From Bartonella sp. M0177 (GTDB lineage: Bacteria > Pseudomonadota > Alphaproteobacteria > Rhizobiales > Rhizobiaceae), in the NCBI RefSeq assembly GCF_016102285.1, contig NZ_JACFOY010000001.1:558001-622000 (forward strand): DNA of 64,000 nucleotides. The letters run 5' to 3'. Positions 25,310-34,378 of this stretch are shown here, in pieces. The notes beneath the pieces are model-generated. The model made no database searches. It saw only the letters and a program-made list of their open reading frames with translations, and was not told the DNA's origin. A program made the position numbers and the translations under genes. Each line of letters starts with the position of its first letter. Position 1 is the first letter of the stretch.

Positions 25310-26347
25310 ATGGGTACAAGTCTACTTACCAACCAATCCGCTATGAATGCTTTGCAAACTCTGCGTTCTATTGGCGATAATATGGACATAACGCAGCGCC
25401 GTGTTTCAACGGGCTTGCGCATTAACGAAGCATCCGACAACACCGCTTATTGGTCAATTTCATCCATGATGAAGTCCGACCGTAATGCATTAAGTTCTGT
25501 TTCCGATGCGATGGCTTTGGGTAAAAGCCAGATTGATGTTGCTAACGCAACCATTGATAAATCGAAAGAATATCTTGATAACATCCAGAAAGCTTTGACC
25601 ACTGCCTACGAAAAAGGTCCAGGCGATGTCAAAAAGCTTCAGGCTGACATCAAAGCCAATATGAATGATATTGAATCCGCTATTTATTCGGCCTCTTTGG
25701 CTGAAAAGAACATTCTTGGTAATGGTGGCCAGTCAGTCCGTATTGCCGGTTCCTATCGTCGTGAAGGCACGGCTGTCTATGTCGATATGATTGATGTTGG
25801 CGGCGATGAACTCAACTTTGCAACCAAGGGCACTAACGGCACATTCGATTTGACCGGCGGTGTTTTGAAAGATATTTTTGCAAAAGATACAGCTACAGCA
25901 GACACTGACAAGATTAGCGCATTAGCCAAAAAACTTTCCGATGCGACTACTACTGATGATAAAGGGACTGCGGAAAGGAATTTGCTTCAAAAAATTGATG
26001 CCATGACGGTTAAGGATTTTGTTGAAAATGACTTTTCCAATCTGTCTTCCAAAGGGTTGGAAACAATCTTAAAAGTCATTCAGAGCAAAGTCACAGGTGC
26101 AACGTCTGCTGTTGTTACTGCCGGTGCAACACTTGGTGCTGCGAAAGCACAGGTTACAGGCCAGATCGACTATGTCAGCAAGTTGATGGATGCCGTTGAT
26201 AAAGGTGTCGGTTCACTGGTTGATGCCGATATGAATGCAGAATCTGCCCGCCTTGCTTCCTTGCAGGTTCAACAGCAATTGGGCATTCAGGCTTTGTCGA
26301 TTGCCAACCAGAACAGCCAGAACATCTTGTCGCTGTTCCGTCAATAA
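25310..26347 (+). CDS. Flagellin, paralog 4
   Basis: At 345 aa this is the shortest of the four flagellins. The termini match the others. The centre is reduced and reads KDTATADTDKISALAKKLSD, then MTVKDFVENDFSNL. The downstream junction follows the paralog 3 type. No conserved upstream block follows this gene, so it marks the end of the tandem array. Confidence 0.96.
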   Translation: MGTSLLTNQSAMNALQTLRSIGDNMDITQRRVSTGLRINEASDNTAYWSISSMMKSDRNALSSVSDAMALGKSQIDVANATIDKSKEYLDNIQKALTTAYEKGPGDVKKLQADIKANMNDIESAIYSASLAEKNILGNGGQSVRIAGSYRREGTAVYVDMIDVGGDELNFATKGTNGTFDLTGGVLKDIFAKDTATADTDKISALAKKLSDATTTDDKGTAERNLLQKIDAMTVKDFVENDFSNLSSKGLETILKVIQSKVTGATSAVVTAGATLGAAKAQVTGQIDYVSKLMDAVDKGVGSLVDADMNAESARLASLQVQQQLGIQALSIANQNSQNILSLFRQ

Positions 26348-26362
26348 TGGCAATCATGCTCT

Positions 26363-26384
26363 TCCGGTTGCAAATGCAACCGGA
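26363..26384 (+). promoter_or_regulatory. 3'-UTR hairpin of flagellin gene 4
   Basis: The same TCCGGTTGC / GCAACCGGA stem-loop as after genes 1-3. Confidence 0.7.
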
Positions 26385-26399
26385 GTTGCTCCATTAAAT

Positions 26400-26430
26400 A
26401 AAAAGGCCGCGTTTCTAACGCGGCCTTTTT
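26400..26430 (+). terminator. Terminator of flagellin gene 4
   Basis: A 14-bp stem AAAAAGGCCGCGTT / AACGCGGCCTTTTT with a 3-nt TCT loop closes the flagellin array. Confidence 0.92.
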
Positions 26431-26535
26431 CTTGATTACAATTCTTGTATTCTATTTTTTCTTACACGCTTTTTGCCGGTGGCATAAGCACTGATTGATT
26501 ATAATTTTAACATTTATTCCGAAATGTAAGATCAA

Positions 26536-26590
26536 GCCTGTTTTCCGATCTATTCATTGTTAAGCTTCAAAAAACAGGCAGATCGGAAAA
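26536..26590. repeat. Interleaved inverted repeats (pseudoknot-like order)
   Basis: GCCTGTTTT (26536-26544) is complementary to AAAACAGGC (26571-26579). The overlapping TTTTCCGATCT (26541-26551) is complementary to AGATCGGAAAA (26580-26590). The order A-B-A'-B' allows either of two exclusive hairpins, or both cores together as an H-type pseudoknot. It lies between the flagellin array and the end of the minus-strand lipoprotein gene. Confidence 0.6.
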
Positions 26591-26614
26591 TGCAGTCAGA
26601 ATGACAGGCCTGAA

Positions 26615-26980
26615 TTATTGTGCAACATTGACCTGTGTAATCATCGCATCGACACTTTTAAAACTGTAAGGCATAGAAACAGTTTTTTCGACGGGTTGTG
26701 GATAGCGTACATTCGTTTTAGGGTCGACATAGTGGGTCAATTTCATTGCTACAGAACAACGAATAACGTCACCACTCGGGCCAATAGTACGCGGATCGGT
26801 CAAAGTAATTTTTGCCTTTTGTCCATTATAATAGTCGTCAACTCCAATTTCATAGTTCATCCCAATGACCAATTTGTCGTGAAGAGCATTCAATACGTCT
26901 GTTGAACTACAGGTCTTTTTTGAGCCGCCACAGGCAACAAGCGGCAAACACAAAATTGCTGTGAAAAATAAACGGTACAT
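26615..26980 (-). CDS. Small periplasmic lipoprotein, function unknown
   Basis: The 121-aa product has a lipoprotein signal peptide with lipobox LVAC at residues 14-17, then Gly-Gly-Ser. Two further Cys (about residues 24 and 75) may form a disulfide in the mature domain of about 100 residues. I do not recognise the family. It stands alone on the minus strand between two flagellar blocks and could be a flagellum-associated or general envelope lipoprotein. Confidence 0.82.
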   Translation of the reverse strand: MYRLFFTAILCLPLVACGGSKKTCSSTDVLNALHDKLVIGMNYEIGVDDYYNGQKAKITLTDPRTIGPSGDVIRCSVAMKLTHYVDPKTNVRYPQPVEKTVSMPYSFKSVDAMITQVNVAQ

Positions 26981-27313
26981 TGATTATCCTTTTTATTTGC
27001 AACAATTAGCCATCCCCCGATGAGACAACATTACAGAATATGTTGCGGCATTGTTTACAGTTTTATTGATAGCTGTTTTACACAGGTCAACAAGGTTGAC
27101 ACGTTGTGGGTATCACGTCAATCCGACAGAGACAATAATATTAACCATAAAGCCGTTTTCGAAAAATTGTCGCTTGAGCCTTGCCGGATTGATCACCCTC
27201 GCGCAAGCTTCAGCTTTTATTGTGCAAAGTAAAGTTAGGGATATATCAGCTTTTTAAGGCTATATCTTTAACGAAAACCAACGGGTTTTGCCCAATAAAT
27301 ACGGTAAAGATAG
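26981..27313. other. Upstream region of fliF
   Basis: This 333-bp region between the divergent lipoprotein gene and fliF contains no convincing gene. A single GCAAGCTTC half-site (27203) resembles the elements before motA and flgB but lacks the second GCAAG. The fliF promoter must lie here. Confidence 0.5.
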
Positions 27314-28990
27314 ATGGATAGAATACTGGCTCTGTTTTCTTCGATTGGCTCGGCTCTTGGCAAATTGGGCGCCAAACGCCTGATTGCGCTAGGTCTGGTC
27401 GGAGTTGCATTATTCGGAACGATTCTGTTTTCAAGCTTTTATCTCACCCGCCCGACTTATGAGACACTCTATGTCGGACTAACACGGGATGATGTGAACC
27501 GTATGGGCATGGCTTTGGGTGAAGCAGGCATTGCTTTCGACGTTTCTTCTGATGGAACATCCGTTCAGGTGCCGGTTGGACAGGCTGAAAAAGCACGTAT
27601 GTTTTTGGCTGAAAAAGGTCTGCCGACATCCAACAATGCCGGCTATGAACTTTTTGATAATATGGGTTCGCTTGGCCTTACCTCCTTCATGCAGGAAATT
27701 ACCCGTCAACGTGCTCTGGAAGGCGAAATTGCTCGCACAATTCAGGCTGTTCAAGGCGTAAAGGCTGCACGTGTCCACATTGTTTTACCCGATAAAGGCT
27801 CTTTCCGTCGTGCCAATCAGAAACCTTCTGCTTCGGTCGTTATCCGCACTGATGGCAATTTTGCTACCGAGTCGGCACAATCTATTCGCCAGTTGGTAGC
27901 AGCAGCCATTCCGTCCTTGGAAGCAAGTTCGGTTACAGTGCTCGATACCAGTGGCAAGTTGTTGGCTTCAGGCACAGATGCCATGAATGGCGCTCCTGTC
28001 ATGATGGCATCTCTTGAACGTCAGGTTGCTGCCCAGATTGACGAAAATATTCGCAAACAATTGGCTCCTTACCTCGGCATGGATCACTTCCAGACCAGTG
28101 TTCAGGTTGCATTGGATACCGACCGCCGCCAGACGAATGAAACGATTTATAATCCGGATTCGCAGGTTGCTCGTTCGGTCCGCAGTGTTCGCGATCAGGG
28201 CGACTCCCAGAACAATCGTAATAACGGCGCTGTCGGTGTTGAACAGAACATTCCGCAAGAAGAAATTGGAGGCGGCTCGGGTGAAAACTCTTCCGATAAA
28301 AAGGACCGCCGTGAAGAAACAACCAATTACGAAATCAACTCGAAAACAATTTCTACAGTCAGCGACGGTTTCAACGTCAAGAAGCTTGCTGTTGCCGTTG
28401 TTATCGACCGGTCACGCTTGAAACCGAGCGACAAAGAAGCTCCCGCACCGGCCAACTATGTTGATGATCAGGTCAACCGCATTCGTCAAATGGTGGCAAC
28501 AGCTTCGGGGCTCGATCCTGACCGTGGTGATATAATCAATGTAACGGCTGTCGATTTTGTCGCTAATGATGATGAAAATATGCAACCTGTTGCAACACCG
28601 ATCTGGCAGTCTATTTCGAAATATACATCGGGTCTGGTCAATGGAGCAGCCCTTGTCATTGCGGTTTTGCTTATCATGTTCTTAGGCGTACGTCCGCTTA
28701 TGCGGGAAATGCATGGCAATCAGCTTGCTCTTGCCGGCAATAACGAAAGTGCATTGGCAGGCCCCGAGAATATGCCTGCTTTGCCGAATGAGGCTAGCAA
28801 AAATGAAGGGTTTGATGGTAATATGATACCGGATGAAGATGGCCTACAAGACTTACGCAGTCGTATGCGTGTTCCGCCGCAAAATCGGCTTGATCAGATG
28901 ATTTCTATGGATGAAGACCGTTTTGCAAATGTCTTACGTGAATGGGTACAGGAAGATAATAATAAAGGAACGCCCGCACAAGCAGCTTGA
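27314..28990 (+). CDS. fliF: Flagellar MS-ring protein FliF
   Basis: The 558-aa product has two membrane helices (residues about 24-46 and 440-462) flanking a periplasmic region that carries the FliF ring-building motifs (GYELFDNMGSLGLTSFMQEI; VKAARVHIVLPDKGSFRR). The cytoplasmic tail ends in the FliG-binding segment (MISMDEDRFANVLREWVQED). FliF is the base on which rod and C ring assemble. Here it heads the fliF-fliH-motB-motC-motD cluster instead of lying next to visN-visR-flhB as in S. meliloti. Confidence 0.97.
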   Translation: MDRILALFSSIGSALGKLGAKRLIALGLVGVALFGTILFSSFYLTRPTYETLYVGLTRDDVNRMGMALGEAGIAFDVSSDGTSVQVPVGQAEKARMFLAEKGLPTSNNAGYELFDNMGSLGLTSFMQEITRQRALEGEIARTIQAVQGVKAARVHIVLPDKGSFRRANQKPSASVVIRTDGNFATESAQSIRQLVAAAIPSLEASSVTVLDTSGKLLASGTDAMNGAPVMMASLERQVAAQIDENIRKQLAPYLGMDHFQTSVQVALDTDRRQTNETIYNPDSQVARSVRSVRDQGDSQNNRNNGAVGVEQNIPQEEIGGGSGENSSDKKDRREETTNYEINSKTISTVSDGFNVKKLAVAVVIDRSRLKPSDKEAPAPANYVDDQVNRIRQMVATASGLDPDRGDIINVTAVDFVANDDENMQPVATPIWQSISKYTSGLVNGAALVIAVLLIMFLGVRPLMREMHGNQLALAGNNESALAGPENMPALPNEASKNEGFDGNMIPDEDGLQDLRSRMRVPPQNRLDQMISMDEDRFANVLREWVQEDNNKGTPAQAA

Positions 28991-29017
28991 TAAAGATAGA
29001 TACTCTGGTGAAAGACG

Positions 29018-29773
29018 ATGAGTGTAATGGATAACAGCGATACAAAAATGGAAAATAAGAAAGCGACTACGCTTTCCCATTTTTTGAGCGACTTTGCGCC
29101 ACGCCAAATTCCCGACACCGAAGTTGAAGTTTTACCAATGGATGCGGAGGTTCATTTTCACGAGGAAGCAACGGTTGAACAAGCCGATCCGATGGTTGAT
29201 TTCCATCAGGCTGAAAGCAATCCGGAAGATGATTTTGACGAAGCATCTCTGGTAGCTCAAACCAAAGTCAATGCGGAAGAACTCAGGCAACAAGCAATTG
29301 ACGAAGCTGTAGAGAAAACCAAGACCGAGCTTGAAACCCGATTTAAGCAGGAAAAAGACGCACTCATACAAGAACATGAAAAGGCTATGAGTGAACTTAA
29401 AGACAAGACAATAGCGGAAGTTGCCGCCAATCTTGACGAGAATTTAAAGAACGGCCTTGATAAAATAGTCGAGGATATCAGTAAAGATGTCGCAAAAATT
29501 CTGGCTGTCTTTATTGGCGAAAAAATGCATGACGATGCTCTTGCCGATTTTGCCAAACGCATTGCCCGGGAAGCTTTGTCGGCGAAACAACCACTTGTCA
29601 TTGAAGGCAATAGCGACCTGTTGAAGGCTTTGGAAAAGCGTCCTGATTTTAATAAGACGAAATTTGTTTTAAAGCCGACAGACTCTTCCGATATCCGGCT
29701 CGAGCTTGGAGATCAGGTTATTGCGACGCGTCTTGAACCGGTCATGAAAGAATTGAAGGGGCTGGTACAATGA
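29018..29773 (+). CDS. FliH-like protein (putative)
   Basis: This 251-aa acidic soluble protein has a disordered N-terminus, a long Lys/Glu-rich coiled coil (residues about 85-150) and a compact C-terminal domain (about 160-245). That layout matches FliH, the regulator that ties FliI to the C ring and export gate. Sequence support is weak because FliH diverges strongly, so the call rests on architecture, location after fliF, and the lack of any other fliH candidate. It overlaps motB by 4 nt. Confidence 0.62.
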   Translation: MSVMDNSDTKMENKKATTLSHFLSDFAPRQIPDTEVEVLPMDAEVHFHEEATVEQADPMVDFHQAESNPEDDFDEASLVAQTKVNAEELRQQAIDEAVEKTKTELETRFKQEKDALIQEHEKAMSELKDKTIAEVAANLDENLKNGLDKIVEDISKDVAKILAVFIGEKMHDDALADFAKRIAREALSAKQPLVIEGNSDLLKALEKRPDFNKTKFVLKPTDSSDIRLELGDQVIATRLEPVMKELKGLVQ

Positions 29774-31203
29774 ACTCCGACGAGCCCGAAGAACACAATG
29801 AAATTATTATAGTCCGTCGCGGTGGACAGGGCGAGGGCGAACACCATGGTGGCGCCTGGGAAGTTGCCTATGCCGATTTTATGACATCGATGATGGCATT
29901 CTTTCTGGTTATGTGGCTGATCAATGCTGCGAATGAAGAAACCAAAGCAGCCGTCGCGAGCTATTTCAATCCTATAAAACTGGTTGACCGTCGCACCAAT
30001 CCGAAAGGCATTCAGGACAATGATGCGGTGGGCGACAATGACCAGAAATCCGGCAATGAAGCCCATGGCGAACCCGGTGCCAAGGAGAGCAGTGAAGACC
30101 AATCCAGTGCCGACCAGCAAAAAATGATGAGCGAGCCTTATGAAGAGCTCGACAAGATAGCTCAAAAATCGGCAGCGGAAGGTTCTCAGGGAGACGGGGC
30201 AGGAGGAAATGCCGAAGGCGGCTCACAAAAAGGAGCAAGCGAAGGAACAGCTTATCGCGATCCATTTTCACCGGATTACTGGACCAAAAATGCCTCGCAT
30301 GAAATAGCCGAGACCGATGGAGGTCCAAGTCAGAACTCGGGTGGGCGTGATCCAAATCAACCGAGCCAGCCCGGAGTAGCAATACCGCAACAAGCGGCGA
30401 GTGAACCCGCTGTTCCCGGAAATGAAGGTAAGCCGGTACAGGCTGCTCAGGAAAACCAGCAAGCACCAAAAGATCAGTCTTCCAATGAGAACAAGCCTGA
30501 AAATGCTGCAAATGCCGAAGCTCAAAAGAACGGTGAGCAATCAACGGAGACAAATAAAAATGGGCAGGCAGGGAAAACAAGCGGAGAGTCGGCACAGGTA
30601 GCCGAACCGCAAGTCAATTTCAGCAAGGCCGAAACACCGCAAGAAGCGGCCAAGGATAAATCATTGCCGCAAGTTGTTCGTGAAATTTCGGACGAGTTGA
30701 GCAAACTGATCAAGGATACGAAAAGTACACAGCAACCGATGGTTCGGGTTGTCTCGGTCAAGGATGGCGTCGCTATAGAATTGATGGATCAGGCGCATTA
30801 CGGAATGTTTGCTGTCGGTTCTGCGAAACCGGACAAAAAAGTGGTCGATCTTTTGGCCGGCGTTGCAAAAATTCTGCAAGATAAAAAAGGTGATGTTATT
30901 ATTGCAGGCCATACAGATTCCCGCCCTTATAGAAATGCCACTTATGACAATTGGCAATTATCAAGTTCGCGCGCCCAAATGGCTTATTACATGCTGGTGC
31001 GTGGCGGGCTTGATGAAAAACGTATTCTCCGCGTCGAGGGCTATGCAGATCGGCAATTGAAAAACAAGGCTGATCCTTATGCAGCAGAAAACCGTCGCAT
31101 AGAAATATTCATGCGCTTGCCACAAGGTGAAACGGAAGGGAAAGGCGACGAAGCCAATACGGATAAGGCAGGTGGCGCGACTAAAGTGGAGAAGAAACAA
31201 TGA
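29770..31203 (+). CDS. motB: Flagellar stator protein MotB
   Basis: The 477-aa product has the proton-carrying Asp at residue 36 in AYADFMTSMMAFFLVMWLIN, which starts the single membrane helix. A very long Gln/Glu/Gly/Pro-rich linker (about residues 70-300) follows, then an OmpA-like peptidoglycan-binding domain (IIAGHTDSRPYRNATYDNWQ; RVEGYADRQ; ENRRIEIFM). The linker makes it longer than enteric MotB (308 aa), though alphaproteobacterial forms are often long. It is coupled to motC by a 4-nt overlap. Confidence 0.95.
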   Translation: MNSDEPEEHNEIIIVRRGGQGEGEHHGGAWEVAYADFMTSMMAFFLVMWLINAANEETKAAVASYFNPIKLVDRRTNPKGIQDNDAVGDNDQKSGNEAHGEPGAKESSEDQSSADQQKMMSEPYEELDKIAQKSAAEGSQGDGAGGNAEGGSQKGASEGTAYRDPFSPDYWTKNASHEIAETDGGPSQNSGGRDPNQPSQPGVAIPQQAASEPAVPGNEGKPVQAAQENQQAPKDQSSNENKPENAANAEAQKNGEQSTETNKNGQAGKTSGESAQVAEPQVNFSKAETPQEAAKDKSLPQVVREISDELSKLIKDTKSTQQPMVRVVSVKDGVAIELMDQAHYGMFAVGSAKPDKKVVDLLAGVAKILQDKKGDVIIAGHTDSRPYRNATYDNWQLSSSRAQMAYYMLVRGGLDEKRILRVEGYADRQLKNKADPYAAENRRIEIFMRLPQGETEGKGDEANTDKAGGATKVEKKQ

Positions 31204-32492
31204 CAAATCGTTTCTTTAAAATGATATGTCTTGCCGGTGTGGCATTGCCACTTCTGGCATCGACTCCGCTACAAGCCCAACTTGCCGAATCTTCATTGGG
31301 ACCGGTTCAACTTATCCGCTCTTTGGAAAGCCTACAAGATGACATTGCCAGCGGACAACCCGGTGCGTTGCAAATGCAACCGCGTGTTCTTGCCAATATC
31401 GGACAAAAATTTTTAAACGAGGATCCATCAACCTGGGAAAATGCGCAAAATATTTTTGCAGCATTGACCTATCTGTTTAATGGTGGAAACCCCGATGTTG
31501 TGGAAACCATTCTCAAAAATGCACCGGACGGGATTATTCCGAAGAATTATATTGATGGTGCGCGTGCCTATGCCCACCACAAAAAAAATAGATTTCTAAA
31601 AGCTTTTGACAATTTGCCGGAAGATGATTCAGAAGTTCCTGCTGCATTGTTACTTTCCATTACTTTAAGCACTGTTGCCGATATGGCCGAGGCGAGTCCG
31701 GAAAAAGCATCCGCTCGTCTCAACTGGGTAAGATTGGCAGCACCCGGATCGTTGTTTGAAGAAGCAGCAATACGGCGCCAGATCAAAGTTGCTTCTATGA
31801 TCGGCGATATCAAGCTTTTACGGCTTCTTACCAGAAATTATGTTACACGTTTCTCGAAATCTCCCTATGCAAATGAATTCTGGCGTGATTTCGCGACAAC
31901 TTTACCTTTGCTGGATAATCGCCTTGATGATCAACAATTAAGCGAGTTTATCAACTTTGCTCCCAAAACAATCCAGTTGGTTATCTATTTGAAGATTAGC
32001 CGTACCGCCTTGATAGATGCGCGTATGGCACGAGCCCATTTTGGAGCTGAAAAGGCACTTGATATCGCCCATAGCCTGAATGTCTCGGACGCGTCGGCGC
32101 GCCTTTATTATGCAGCAAGTTCGGTAGGTTCGACAGCAGCAGAAGATGCCGGAGCAATGTTGAAAACAATTTCCGTGAACGAATTGCCGGAAAAAGACCG
32201 GCCATTGCTGATGGCTGCACAGGCTGTAGCAAAAGGTGTTGTCCTTGATACAAGCGTTTTGCCAAAGCAAACCGATAATGATGAAGAAGATGACGATCAA
32301 TCGGCACTGAAAGAAGCGGTGGGCGTGCCTGTTGATCAGGTCGGTACGAAAACAAATGAGCCTTTACCGACACCAACAAATACCGCTTCGGGGCAAAAAG
32401 ACGAACAAAAGACTTCGAGCGAAATTGATCAATTTATGCAGCAGACACAAAAGAAAATAGATGATGTAGACAAATTATTGGAGAAAAAATGA
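31200..32492 (+). CDS. motC: Periplasmic motor protein MotC
   Basis: The 430-aa product has a Sec signal (about residues 1-27, ending LQA) and the MotC core beginning LGPVQLIRSLESLQDDIASG. MotC is found in rhizobia and relatives, binds MotB in the periplasm and is needed for rotation; MotE (17913) chaperones it. The last 80 residues are acidic and low-complexity, ending in a short helix. It overlaps motD by 4 nt. Confidence 0.92.
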   Translation: MTNRFFKMICLAGVALPLLASTPLQAQLAESSLGPVQLIRSLESLQDDIASGQPGALQMQPRVLANIGQKFLNEDPSTWENAQNIFAALTYLFNGGNPDVVETILKNAPDGIIPKNYIDGARAYAHHKKNRFLKAFDNLPEDDSEVPAALLLSITLSTVADMAEASPEKASARLNWVRLAAPGSLFEEAAIRRQIKVASMIGDIKLLRLLTRNYVTRFSKSPYANEFWRDFATTLPLLDNRLDDQQLSEFINFAPKTIQLVIYLKISRTALIDARMARAHFGAEKALDIAHSLNVSDASARLYYAASSVGSTAAEDAGAMLKTISVNELPEKDRPLLMAAQAVAKGVVLDTSVLPKQTDNDEEDDDQSALKEAVGVPVDQVGTKTNEPLPTPTNTASGQKDEQKTSSEIDQFMQQTQKKIDDVDKLLEKK

Positions 32493-34378
32493 TGGTAATA
32501 TCGGGGGAATTTACGAGCATTAATACAAGCTTCAATCAAATCAGGACTGATAATAAAAAGTCCCAGCAAACCCCACAGCCGTCACAAGAAAGCTTTAGTG
32601 ATGTTTTGAATAAGGCTGGAGACAATCGCAGGTCCGGTTCTTCAAGAGAAGCAGACCGCCAATCGGCAAAATCGAATTCGGATAAAGCCTTTGCGGATAA
32701 ATCTGCAAATGACAAGATCGCGAATGACAAGTCTGCAAATGACAAGTTCGCTGCTTCAAGAGAAGCCGACCGTCAATCGGCAAAGTCAAGTTCGGATAAA
32801 GCCTTTGCGGACAAGTCTGCAAATGACAAGATTGCAAACGACAAGATTGCAAATGATAAAGCCGCAAATGATAAGGCTGCTGTTGACAAAGCTCTAAACA
32901 ATAAAACGCATTCTGACCAATCTGCGCAAACGGGCGCTTCTGACAAAAGAAATAATGTCGTTGATGAAGGCGGCAAGAATAAAGAAAATGCCAAGCCCTC
33001 CGTCTCTGATGGTCATGACGAGTTGAATGACCAGTCAGCTTCATCGGTTCATGACATTCTCGAACAACTGGATACGCATAAAAATCAGGCGTCAAACGAA
33101 AAAAATGGTGTCAAATCCGGTTCGACAGAAGGGGCAGACGACGATCTGGCTTTGACAGTCGGGACAGGCTCCCCGAATAAACCGCATTCGCTCAAGTCGA
33201 AGGATGACAAAACAGTCGATGCCGACGGTGACAAAGATGGCAACGAAAATAGTGTCAAAGTGGCATTCGGCCCGTTACCGACATTGAATCATTCTGCCGT
33301 CAATCCGGATAATAGTGTCAAAAACGGTGACTCTTTGAATGGTGATAAAAACAATGACGGCAAGCATCAGATAGATGCCAATATAGGGATTGCAGATTCT
33401 TCCGATAAGGTTGGCGATTCTGCTTCGAAAAATACTCGCGACGCTTCGGCTCCGGCTTTAGAAACGAACGAAACTGTTAAAGCTAATGCCGCAATAGAGA
33501 CCGGTGTCCTTGCAACTGCGGGAACTGGTAAAGTAGCTGGTGCACATAATAAAAATGCCGAACCGTCCGATAAAAACACCGTTTCGGTGGCAGATGATGA
33601 TTTGGTAGGCAAATCCGGTTTTACGTTGGAAGATGAAACCGCATCACTTGGCGATAAGAATGCCGACGACTTCAAAACCACTGATGACAAGTCCAATAAT
33701 ACTGTATCGGGTCGCAAACAAAATAACGCCAAACGCACGCAAGACATTGCAAGCCAGTTATCCAATAATTCGCAACAATTAAATTTCGACGACGCGGCAG
33801 ATAAAATACAGGCCGGTCAAACATTGAATATCGGAGATAAAATCGCAACCAACACTGCGAGAGCCGAAAACCAGAATGTACTCGGCCGTATTGCCGACGT
33901 TGAAGTCACAGAAAACAAACAGGTCGGGGATATGCGTGTATTGCGCATAAAGTTGAATCCTGAAAATCTTGGTATGGTCGAAGCAAGGTTGCGCAAAACC
34001 AATGATGGTCTCCAGATTGAAATTCATGCCGAACGTCAGGAAACGGCGCGCCTCCTTGCAGCCGATAATCATGCTCTGCATAAAGCTCTGGAAAAGTCCG
34101 GGGTCAGTGATAATGGACAGCTCTCAATCATGATTGTTGATAAAAGTTCACAAACTGTCCAACAAGGGCAATCAGCCAATTCCGGCCAGTCCAACTCTCA
34201 GGATAATAGTGGACAGAATTTTAATGGTCAGCGGCAGTCTGCAGGTCAGCAAGGTCAAGGTGGGCATAATGCTTCAAGGCAAACATTTAGCGAGTTTCCT
34301 TTCACTGACACGCCTTTGCACGAAGAAGATGTACGTGTCGAAAATACTCGTCGCGATCCTCGCCGTCTGGTGGTCTAG
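32489..34378 (+). CDS. motD: Hook-length control protein FliK (MotD)
   Basis: The 629-aa product is Asp/Asn/Lys/Ser-rich and mostly disordered, with a C-terminal FliK domain (about residues 465-560: MRVLRIKLNPENLGMVEARL; LLAADNHALHKALEKSGV). That domain acts on FlhB to switch export specificity. The N-terminal part contains long repeats (32642-32902). In S. meliloti this gene was first named motD and later shown to be fliK. Repeat number could alter the ruler length. A transglycosylase gene begins inside its 3' end. Confidence 0.9.
   Translation: MMVISGEFTSINTSFNQIRTDNKKSQQTPQPSQESFSDVLNKAGDNRRSGSSREADRQSAKSNSDKAFADKSANDKIANDKSANDKFAASREADRQSAKSSSDKAFADKSANDKIANDKIANDKAANDKAAVDKALNNKTHSDQSAQTGASDKRNNVVDEGGKNKENAKPSVSDGHDELNDQSASSVHDILEQLDTHKNQASNEKNGVKSGSTEGADDDLALTVGTGSPNKPHSLKSKDDKTVDADGDKDGNENSVKVAFGPLPTLNHSAVNPDNSVKNGDSLNGDKNNDGKHQIDANIGIADSSDKVGDSASKNTRDASAPALETNETVKANAAIETGVLATAGTGKVAGAHNKNAEPSDKNTVSVADDDLVGKSGFTLEDETASLGDKNADDFKTTDDKSNNTVSGRKQNNAKRTQDIASQLSNNSQQLNFDDAADKIQAGQTLNIGDKIATNTARAENQNVLGRIADVEVTENKQVGDMRVLRIKLNPENLGMVEARLRKTNDGLQIEIHAERQETARLLAADNHALHKALEKSGVSDNGQLSIMIVDKSSQTVQQGQSANSGQSNSQDNSGQNFNGQRQSAGQQGQGGHNASRQTFSEFPFTDTPLHEEDVRVENTRRDPRRLVV
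32642..32902 (+). repeat. In-frame tandem repeats in motD/fliK
   Basis: A 38-residue unit beginning SREADRQSAK and ending in xANDK pentapeptides occurs twice in a row (residues 52-89 and 90 onward). Further xANDK units (x = S, I or A) follow. The DNA copies are close but not identical, with third-position differences, so the duplication is not brand new yet remains prone to slippage. Confidence 0.85.

Noticed and set aside
20903..26347. Possible mobile element around the flagellin array
   Set aside because: No transposase, terminal inverted repeats or target duplications are seen; simple tandem duplication explains the array.
32642..32902. CRISPR-like appearance of the repeats
   Set aside because: Repeats are in frame, of coding character and without unique spacers; they belong to motD.
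34134..34328. Upstream extension of the transglycosylase frame
   Set aside because: It would put 65 extra residues before a normal signal peptide and lies wholly inside motD; the ATG at 34329 has a better site.
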